DNA from: Adiantum capillus-veneris
Lineage: Eukaryota; Streptophyta; Polypodiopsida; Polypodiales; Pteridaceae
Length of the DNA: 64,000 nt
Direction of reading: 5' to 3'
Assembly (NCBI GenBank): GCA_014529385.2
Contig: CM043971.1
Coordinates: 27,038,769 to 27,102,768, forward strand
In this document: piece by piece, positions 56,613 through 64,000 of the stretch
How the letters are laid out: every line of letters starts with the position of its first letter
Numbering within the stretch: position 1 is the first letter of the stretch
Notes under the pieces: model-generated
What the model was told of the DNA's origin: nothing
What the model saw: only the letters and a program-made list of their open reading frames with translations
The model's database searches: none
Program-made: the position numbers and the translations under genes

Positions 56613-58881
56613 TGGAGAGGGGGAATGGGGGAACACACCCTACGCAAACAAAAGGGCCTCTCTATAGCTCAGGGAATTCACAACACCCCTATCTTCTCAG
56701 AAAACACCTTCAAAGGAACAATCTACACTAGCAGACCAGTGCCTGCCCGATTACCATAGCACACACACTCCATAAACCACCGCATAAGGTATACCTGCTA
56801 CCACTGCCTGTCTCCACCCTTACACACTCACACAACCACTCAAGCTCTCTCTCTCACTCAAAAACACCATCGGTCCGGGGGGGCACACACATCCACACAA
56901 CCGACACCGAGGAGAATCATGAAAGCAGGAGAAACAAAAGGGGGGAAGGGGAAACAACAGCATGGGAGGCAACCGTGGCTTGATTTCACTTCAAGAAACA
57001 TATACACAGGCTATCAATGCCATCACCATGGCCATTTGCAAGCAAAAGTTACAAAGGGGTTGGCTTGCTAGAGAACTCCACTTTGCAGGCTTCAAACGAC
57101 ACCTCCAAAGGCCAAGAAAAGCCATCAATTTGACTAATTTTTGGCTTTTATAGGGGGGGCCTTTAAGTTGGGAATTTACAATTTAATAGGTCCACCTGGC
57201 TCCCATTTTTGGCATCTTTTGGGAAAAGGGGCACCGCCTTGCCCTATCTCTCTCTTTCCTTCACTCTTTGGGAGGGGGGGCAATAGCGATGTCGCTATTG
57301 CCTCTTGGCCTTTTTATTTTTTTACCCCTCATTTTTTACATTTTTTACCCCCCCTTTGGGTTACCATTTTGCACTGCCCCTTCGGCTTGACTTTGCTTTC
57401 CCTCCTCTATCTGACTCTCCCTTGGCTCCCTTTCGGCTTTGACCTCCATCTTTTGGCCCTTGGACTTGGTTTGGCTTTATCTTTGCCCTCAGCTTGGCTT
57501 TGTCCGGCCCTTACTTCGCCCTTGCTCTTTTGGTCTAGCTGGCACCCTGCCCAGCCTTGATTTGTCCATCTGGCTGCCCTCGAGCTTTATCTCTCTCTCT
57601 CTCTATGCGGGAACTACTCCTTACTTGAGGGGGGGAGTCAATAGCAATGTCGCTATTGACCCCCTCCTCCTCCTCTAAATTTTGGCGCCCCATGGGCTCG
57701 CGAGACCACCCCCCACTGGTATGCCACGTCATCACCACCGGCCGCCAAAGACCGTGAGCGGGCGCACCACTGCGTCGCCCCGCCTTATGTCCAAAACCCT
57801 CCGCGGATGCCCGACTGGGCCGCGCCACTGTTCACAGCACCCTACCGGGCCGCGCCACCGGCGCCATCGCCATGAGCTCACAGAGCTCCCATCCATGCTA
57901 TCTAAAGGGCGAATGTCGAGGCCCATATGCCATGAGAGTCCCAAGCCCGGCTACGCATATGGGACAATGACTGCACCACGTGGCAGCTGCCGGTCCCTTG
58001 AGCCCTCAAGGCCTTTGCAAATTGTTTGAAAACACTCCTATAGAGAACCCACTTTCTCCCCTTGCCTGTCCTGCCCATCAACTGACACTAAGTGACTCAA
58101 TCGCTGAGCCGTAAGATTGTGCCAAGTGCCCATTTTGTCGGCCCTGGGTTGTGTAGATCTCTTTGTGTTTTGACTCCCCCGTGCTCGTTATTCGAAGCCG
58201 CCAAAACACCGGGAAATGCATCTGCATCATCATTCTTAGCACCTGCTGCTAATTTCAACTTGCTATAATTTGTTGACCAAGTACATGATTGACGCGCCGT
58301 TCACTCATGCTAACTCCACATGGTACACCCTTCCACCGAGAGTCTTAGCGAGGCCAAAAAACTGCTAAGTGGCACGTCCCCCGATGCGGCCAAGTTGGCT
58401 CAAACCCGGCCCCTGGAAAATCTTCAACTGACCTTAACTTGCTATCCAGAGCTTTGATTTGCAATCCGAGAAGACAAGCATGCTCTATAACTCGAGCACT
58501 ACACACATATGCAGTGACATCAGCCCGGGCCACCTGTCCCCAGCTGCCTTGTTCGTCACGGATCTGCTACACACCCTTTCTTTAAACTGCAATATCGTGA
58601 GCACCAAGGCTCCATTTGACAAGCCGTCTGGACCAATTTCTAGAGCACATTGAAGACCACCTTTCAAAGTACTGACTTGGCATTTTGGACACCTTGAGCT
58701 GCCACCCCATCTGGACCATTCCATAGCACTTTTGGCCCAAAAAACCGCATCAGGCATACTTTCCCGCTATGCTTTAGCTGCCAAGGGCCTTATCACCTGC
58801 CCTAGCCTTCTGTACTGCACTCGACTGCACCCTTTGCCTTGCATAGACCACCTGCTAGTCTCGACCAACTTTAGCTGCACC
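56613..58881 (-). repeat. 5' LTR of G2 (right), 2269 bp
   Basis: It matches 48969-51160 with many substitutions and several indels (for example an extra about 40 bp near 57550 and 58360). The dyads recur as CAATAGCGATGTCGCTATTG (57281-57300, perfect) and at 57637-57660 (one mismatch). Confidence 0.92.
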
Positions 58882-59259
58882 AACGTCAGACAAGTATGAA
58901 GCACATATATTTTGGCGCCTTCATAGATTGGTTGACGTGCCAACTTTCTCAACATGTCTTCAAGAGATAGGTGCACAGCTTCTGGTGGTGCTTCGTTAGC
59001 ATTCTCCTCGCTTGTCTGGAAGAAGGCATCCAACATCTCCTCCATGCCGTTGTCTTCTATCTGTAAGCCCTTTTCTGCTTCCATCCTTGGCTCTAGATTG
59101 GTCGGACCTTCACGCATAATCGTTTTTATCTCTCTCTTAGATGTAGGTGTTATGTCACAAAAATCAATGCCCGTTCCGTAGGAGTCGTATCGTAGATTCT
59201 GTACGATTTCTCTAGAAAATTCTCCGTACTTGTGCACATGCTCATTACATATCCTACAC
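58882..59259 (-). pseudogene. tnp2: CACTA-B tnp2, N-terminal exon
   Basis: YDSYGTGIDFCDITPTSKRE, a helical acidic stretch (EEMLDAFFQTSEENANEAPP), then MLRKLARQPIYEGAKIYVLH TCL, the LYEGAK...L-TCL block that precedes the GWSN segment in tnp2 proteins (the GWSN part is at 48968-48905, across G2). The upstream side is cut at 59260 by G3. Confidence 0.78.
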
Positions 59260-59490
59260 TATCGTGCCACTTCGCTGCCATGACAAGAAAGTGAGCAAAG
59301 GAATGCTGATCAAGAGTATTTGAATCTTGCATGGTTAATCAGCAGTTATTAGGGCTTGCTAACAAGAAAATTTGTAAGCTAAAAGTGTGCCAGATGCGGC
59401 TCTAAGGGTCAGCAGATGTCTTGGTAATTCTAAACAGTGAGTATTCTTGAAGTGTTCATAGCTGGGATTTTATTAATCCAAGTTGAAATA
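59260..59490 (+). repeat. Start of left LTR of G3
   Basis: Aligns with 63772-64000. The first bases are TATCG against TGTCA on the right, two transitions including the loss of the TG end. The LTR probably continues beyond 59490, but the right copy runs out of the window. Confidence 0.75.
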
Positions 59491-59809
59491 CCCAAAGAAC
59501 TCTACATGCCTGTCTTTACGGCTCGTCAATCGGAGCTACGGATAAGAAGTTATGACAATTTTAAGTTGAGTGAGTAGCAGATCTGTACCGGATTGGGCAA
59601 CTGTAGTTGAGGGGGAAAAAATGAAATGAATGCATCGGGCTGAAGTTCTCACTTTGTGGAGCGCATCGGTCTTTTCAGATCGGTGATCGGATTTATGGTT
59701 GCCAAGTTATTGGCCGTTAAAGATTTATCGGGGGTCGGTTCCGTACCAGTCTGGTCGGCTTGGTCGAAGTGCTATTTGGGAATTTTCAAGCTTTATCCAG
59801 GTTTTGGAA

Positions 59810-60047
59810 TGCAGGAACAACAAGTGCTTGAGGAGTCTTGTGTTTGGAATGTGGTCTTTTGGAATGCAATGATTGCGGGGAAAGGCCAAGACTGCCTGGA
59901 CTAGATTATATACGAAATGTTGTGCTTAACAATGCCTTAGCCGATATGAATGCCAAATGTGGTGCCATTATGAAAGCACAAAAATCTCTTGATGAGCTCA
60001 TCATCCGGAATGACATATTGTGGAGTGCATTGAGTAGAGAATCTTGA
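59810..60047 (+). pseudogene. Pentatricopeptide-repeat (PPR) gene fragment
   Basis: Frame 1 reads WNVVFWNAMIAG; after a one-base shift near 59900 comes NVVLNNALADMNAKCGAIMK, then AQKSLDELIIRND and LWSALS. This is the plant PPR pattern NALVDMYAKCG...A..VFDEL..R-[ND]-V-x-W-x-A-L. PPR proteins bind organellar RNA. It covers about two repeats, with Tyr of DMYAKCG changed to Asn. It was captured into or lies beneath the left LTR region of G3. Confidence 0.72.
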
Positions 60048-60507
60048 CTTTTCCTGTACCTTTGTTAATTTACATGGCAATCGGTGCCTTGGTTAAGTTG
60101 TTTGCCAAATGTGATGCCCATTAAGGCTGGCCGCCCAAGGAGCTAAGCCAAGGGCTACCCACTAACCTGTGGCCAACTAAGGGCCATGGGCTAAATGTGA
60201 GCCAAATGAGAGGCCATTAAAAATTGGCCAAGGGCTCAAATAAAGACCGACCATTTAAAAAAGGATTAAAAAAATAATAATAATTAGTGGGAAGCCAAGC
60301 AAAGGAAAAAAGGGGCCATGGCATTCAACAGGGCGCAAAAGGCGCAGGAAGAAGAAAAAATCTTCGCACTGGCCAGCGTGGCGCTCGGATGAAAAAGCTG
60401 CAAAAGAAAAAGATGACCAGTAGGCCGTTGCGATGCTTTTTGGTGCTACTCTCACCGGATTTGGTGCAAGTCCAAATTCGGCCTTGCCACATCATCAAGA
60501 GCCCCTT

Positions 60508-60531
60508 CCCATTAGCGATATCGCTAATGGG
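60508..60531. promoter_or_regulatory. Perfect 24-bp palindrome
   Basis: CCCATTAGCGATATCGCTAA plus TGGG reads the same on both strands. The TAGCGA/TCGCTA core matches dyads in the G2 LTRs and the subterminal motif of CACTA-B. It could be a dimeric protein-binding site; the function is unknown. Confidence 0.6.
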
Positions 60532-60639
60532 ATGTCGAGAATAGAAAGGTTAATTTTTTGCCATGCAAGCTATAGAAAGAACATTGTGGAGCTCTCTGAT
60601 CATGGGGGTGGCCTTCTCCTCCTCATAAGCTTGATAACT

Positions 60640-61110
60640 TAAGCTAATCCTCCTCAACATAATTTGAAAAGCCTCCTCCTCCTAATCTCGGACACATTTC
60701 TTGAAGCTCTTGAGCTCTTAAGCTCTATAATCTCCTTAAGCCATCCTAATCTAAAGCTCTTGAGTTTAAGATCGCTAATCAAAGTTTTCCCAAGCTCTCT
60801 AAGCCAAGCTTCTCGAACCTCAAGCCACAAGCTATCATAATCCTAATCTCGCTATCATAAGCCATCAAAACCTTAACTGGATAATCTTAAGATCTCTAGG
60901 CCATATTCTCGGATCTCATTAGCCATCATTATCATGAGCTCACTAATCTGAAGCCTAAGCTATCTAAGCCGCCTAAGCCCAATCAAATCCGGAATTAATC
61001 CATATATCCTAGCCGAACCTTCTCGGATCAACCAAGCCAAAGCTCTAGATATCATTAAGCATTCGAATCAAAAAAAGCTTAAGGCGGATCACGATAAACC
61101 CATTCAAATC
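60640..61110. repeat. Degenerate AAGCTCT / TAAGCC / CTAATC-rich stretch
   Basis: Short phrases such as AAGCTCTTGAG, TCTAAGCCAAGC, CTAATCTC and ATCATAAGCCATC recur irregularly without a fixed period. It contains no protein frame. It looks like a decayed tandem array inside G3. Confidence 0.5.
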
Positions 61111-61362
61111 AGAGATTGAAGCCATAAATCCTAAACCAAAGCAGACAACCATTGGAAAATGAAGTTCTCATGCCTTAGCGGGAAGAAGTAGAAGGCAATA
61201 TTAAACATGTCATTATCACTTTTCTTGATTAGCACCTGGTTTAAGCCAGGTTTCATATTGTAAGGAGCATTAAGCCTCCATTAATGATTGATTAACGATG
61301 ACTACTATTGATTAACTGGAATTAAGACAACAGTTTGTTTTGAGAAACAACAGATCTGCCGA

Positions 61363-61902
61363 AAATGTTAGGCTTAGTTCAGGGATGCTTGCAAGAAGTA
61401 AAAGCTATGAAGGTGAAAAAGGAGCTTGATGATGCAGTGGAGATGGCACTTGATGCTGTACATGAATAGTATGGGATTTTTCAAGGTCATGATCCAGATG
61501 GATTCCTTGCATGCTATCAAGCGGAGATAAAGAGCCGAGGAATTCCAGAAGATCGGATGATTTCGACCTTTGAAGAAGTTGTAACCTCCGAGTTTAAAGA
61601 CAAGGTTCGAGAACTGGTAGAGACATACCCCACACAGTGGGATTATTTTGCAGACGGTTTTGTTCGTGAAAGCTAAAAAATTATCGACTTAATAATGAAG
61701 GAGATTAACGAACGAGGCCAGATTATTTTCTATAAAGAAGAAGGAGAGGAGCAGATGCAGTTTCTTAATTATGATCAATTTTGGGACCATATTTTTTCAA
61801 GAAGTCAAGCCAAGGCAAATAAAGCTTTGGAAGAAGCAGATTCAACTTCAAAGGACCATATTTTGAGCAACCAAGCAAAGGTACATAATGAATTTACTGC
61901 TT
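61363..61902 (+). pseudogene. Gag-like fragment of G3
   Basis: Frames (one stop near 61468, one near 61675) read VEMALDAVHE, FQGHDPDGFLACYQAEIKSR, PEDRMISTFEEVVTSEFKDK and YFADGFVRES, then a separate frame to 61902. The pattern of a G-x-D-x-x-x-FL-x-x-Y start, a MI-x-x-FEEVV helix and a short W-x-x-F block resembles the N-terminal capsid region of some plant LTR elements. No zinc knuckle. The assignment is tentative. Confidence 0.4.
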
Positions 61903-61938
61903 AAACACAAATGTGATTTTTTTTCGAAGATTGCTCGC

Positions 61939-63192
61939 ATGGAAGTTACCTCGAATAATGGTTCTTGTGAAGAGCCAAACTGTATAACAAAATTTTTTCA
62001 AGCTACTGACCTTGGCATGGGATGCTCTCAACAAGTTTATCAAGAAGATGAGCCACTATAGGCTTCTAATGGTTCTATCGGCACTATAGCTAAACAGAGC
62101 AACAAATCTATTACAAATGATTGCAGAAACAAATCTATTATAGCTGTTGAAGTGGCCAAGGCTGTGAACCTAACACAGGATGTACCTGATAATGCCAGTG
62201 ATCCTATGGTTGTTTTTGGCAATATGTTTGTTGAATCTCTTATCACAGAAGCAGATTCTATAATTAAAGAATTTTTAACCCAATCTGAAGGAGAAGGTTA
62301 TAGCAGTATAGCTCAGATTTGTGATGCATGTACCCCATCAGAAGGGGTGCCTGATGAACCTTTTCAAAGTAATAATGGCTTGCTATGTAGCATGGATGCA
62401 GATGAGGAAGCAGAGGGCAATATTGAAGATTGCCTACATCATGCTGATTGTGAGCAGGATATTGACATGGATTGTACATCTATGCTTATATATGGGCTGC
62501 AAAAGGAGCCAACTCCTATAGCTTTGATGAATGATGAGACTTACAAGGTTGAGTTTTCCAAGGATGTTATGGATGAAGATTTTCAGGACAAAGCTATTAT
62601 TCATTATCAACCTCAAGAGCCAGGTAAAAATCTCTCTTATGATACAGGTCCAGAAAATTCTAAGGTTTTTCGTAATGGTTGTGAAGCTAAAGGGGGTGAT
62701 GATGCTAAATCATCCCTGATACTACATGAAGTGCACATGATTTTTCATTTTCTTGGACGATGTGCCAAATGTGGTTGGATTTGGATATTATTCCTAATTC
62801 TTATGTCAGTAATGTCCTGGCTACCAGTAAAAAGGAGTCAGAATTCTTTAATTCTTGCTCGTAACGACCTTAAGTTACCAAAAGTTTATGAGATGTGGCT
62901 GCTGCACTATGCTTCAGGTGAAGCTCTAGTATGTTGCGGAGGCCATCAATGCTATGTGATCTTAATGGTATTTGATCCAGGTGATTCGACAGATCTTCAA
63001 AAGAAGGTTCACTATGGATGGGTATTTTTGGGTATATGTTGTGGTTTCTTCCTGCTAGATCCTGGCATAACATATTTGGAGCAGAAATTTTTGAAGTTGA
63101 TTGATTCAAATTGTGTGTGCTTATGTGGATATTATGCTGTTCCACTATTGGGGCAATTCCTTATTATTTCATTTGATCCTGGGAGCTATTGA
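61939..63192 (+). CDS. Long unrecognised ORF of G3 with membrane segments
   Basis: The frame opens at ATG 61939, has one TAG near 62058, then runs 377 codons to 63192. It is acidic in the first two thirds (MDADEEAEGNIEDCLHHADC). Then come two hydrophobic segments, IWILFLILMSVMSWLPV (about 62784-62834) and WVFLGICCGFFLL (about 63019-63057), with Cys-rich surroundings. The position just before the 3' LTR is where env-like ORFs sit in some plant elements, but no env motif is recognised. The first codon of the post-stop part is not ATG. Confidence 0.45.
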
Positions 63193-63757
63193 AGAGCAAC
63201 TTGCAGATTCAGAGGCTTCATTTATTTTCATGTAGCAGGTTACTTGACAGTAGTTTTATTTTTGGATGTATGCTAAGATAGACGTGTTTTTGGTTATATG
63301 ATCAATAAGTTTACATGGCTAGCTTCCAGTTGACATCTTGGATAATTGTTATAGTATCTTCACATCTTTTGAGATGGTTCTGCTACCAGAACTTGAAGTA
63401 AAGGACTTGAAGACCATTCCGTGTGCAGATAGAGGAAGGCATACTTGATCTTGACAGGGTTCCTTAAAGAGAGCTGATGGTCAAGCTGTGTGCATAAGTA
63501 AGTGGAGCACTTGAGTCTCGCGGGGTTCACTATACAGATTTTCATAATTGCATGCTTTGGAGATACAATCACTACGGTTCAAAGATTTGTGATGGGATAG
63601 CTACCAGATAATTGAGCTAGACTATTGATGTATGATTTACACCTTCTTATTTTTGACATAGCTTTATCAACTACATGAGCTTGATTACAAGTAGCTTAAG
63701 GTATTTATAGAGATGCAGCTTGAAGACCAGTTGGCACAGACCGGAGACTGTGCAGGT
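63193..63757. other. 3' untranslated part of G3
   Basis: No protein frame recognised. It ends in the purine-rich GGTTCAGAGGGGGTGA before the right LTR. Confidence 0.5.
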
Positions 63758-63771
63758 TCAGAGGGGGTGAA
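63758..63771 (+). promoter_or_regulatory. Polypurine tract of G3
   Basis: CAGAGGGGGTGAA directly precedes TGTCATGCC. Confidence 0.65.
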
Positions 63772-64000
63772 TGTCATGCCGCTCCGCTCCCATGACAAGA
63801 AAACGAGCAAATGAATGTTGATCAAGAGTATTTCAATCCTGCATGGTTAATCAGTAGCTATAAGGGCTTGCTAACAAACCATTTTATAAGCTAAACGTGT
63901 ACCAGATGTGGCTCTAAGGGTCAGAAGATGTCTTGGTAATGCTAAAAAGTGAGTATTCTTGAAGTGGTCATAGCTGGGATTTTATTAATCCAAGTTGAAG
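63772..64000 (+). repeat. Start of right LTR of G3 (cut by window)
   Basis: TGTCATGCCGCTCC... aligns with 59260-59488. The remainder is outside the window. Confidence 0.75.

Larger units (their letters stand above)
48969..58881 (-). mobile_element. Gypsy element G2 (Tat-like, dual RNase H), 9.9 kb
   Basis: Two LTRs (48969-51160 and 56613-58881) flank minus-strand gag, protease, RT, RNase H, second RNase H and integrase. Flanks AACAT and AACGT are a 5-bp target duplication with one change. Removing G2 and one flank restores an uninterrupted tnp2 reading frame across the join, which confirms the ends. The LTRs are clearly more diverged (substitutions and indels) than those of G1. Internal stops, a frameshift in the second RNase H and an 83-bp duplication in integrase make it inactive. 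Confidence 0.92.
45438..59259 (-). mobile_element. CACTA-B transposon, left end and body, split by G2
   Basis: It begins CACTACAAG at 45438 inside the tnp2 gene of CACTA-A (possible 3-bp target TAC before it). A TAGCGACG-rich subterminal zone, a TNPA-like gene (46002-47290) and tnp2 exons (47609-48968, 58882-59259) follow on the minus strand. G2 splits tnp2, and G3 cuts it again at 59260. The right end is not in the window. The central tnp2 core present in A (about 400 residues) is missing here, so B is non-autonomous. Confidence 0.85.
59260..64000 (+). mobile_element. LTR element G3, non-autonomous, right LTR cut by window end
   Basis: 59260-59488 and 63772-64000 are direct repeats of about 88% identity (TATCGTGCC.../TGTCATGCC..., then CCATGACAAGAAA, AGAAGATGTCTTGGTAAT, TATTCTTGAAGTG), interpreted as the starts of two LTRs. 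AGAGGGGGTGAA just before 63772 is a polypurine tract. No RT or integrase is seen between; a gag-like piece and a long unrecognised ORF are. The end of the left LTR and the primer site were not located. It is inserted in the tnp2 of CACTA-B. Confidence 0.72.

Noticed and set aside
62264-62616. Minus-strand small frames in G3
   Set aside because: Shadows of the longer plus-strand frame ending at 63192.

Overview
The window is plant nuclear DNA from a very repeat-rich genome and contains no intact ordinary gene. Its element types are those of land plants: chromodomain Gypsy, Gypsy elements with a second RNase H (Tat-like), CACTA elements with a tnp2-type transposase, a short-LTR Copia-type element with an initiator-tRNA-Met primer site, and LINEs. 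Some family resemblances and a PPR scrap suggest a fern or another large-genome seedless plant. That is an inference from memory and is not proven by the sequence.

Left part (1 to about 29.2 kb): a patchwork of fragments repeatedly joined at (GA)n tracts. It holds two copies of one LINE (LINE-A, minus strand, 1-2474 and 14789-18915), two copies of another (LINE-B, plus strand, 2700-5797 and 13799-14661), and two copies of a host-derived unit. That unit carries a divergent histone H3 pseudogene with CENH3-like hallmarks and, about 1.5-2 kb downstream, a fragment of an FCP1-type (HAD) phosphatase. Copy 1 of the unit (5913-7862) has an internal deletion. Copy 2 (18974-27688) is split inside the histone sequence by a young 6.2-kb chromovirus (19116-25315) with a perfect 5-bp target duplication. 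A 2.6-kb non-coding LTR element (9668-12274) built from tandem arrays and a long inverted repeat (12565-13155) lie between.

Right part (29.25-64 kb): a Russian doll. CACTA-A begins at 29250 and is split by Tat-like Gypsy G1 (30620-42978, LTRs about 2.67 kb). Its transposase gene is cut at 45438 by a second CACTA (B). B is in turn split by Gypsy G2 (48969-58881, minus strand, LTRs about 2.2 kb) and then by a further LTR element G3 (59260 to beyond the window end). The right ends of A and B are not reached. The inferred order is A first, then G1 and B into A, then G2 and G3 into B.

The observations most worth following are the CENH3-like histone pseudogene paired with an FCP1-like fragment, the (GA)n seams, duplicated F-box-like leader ORFs ahead of gag in G1, the recurrent TAGCGA/TCGCTA dyads in unrelated elements, and a membrane-segment ORF in the env position of G3.
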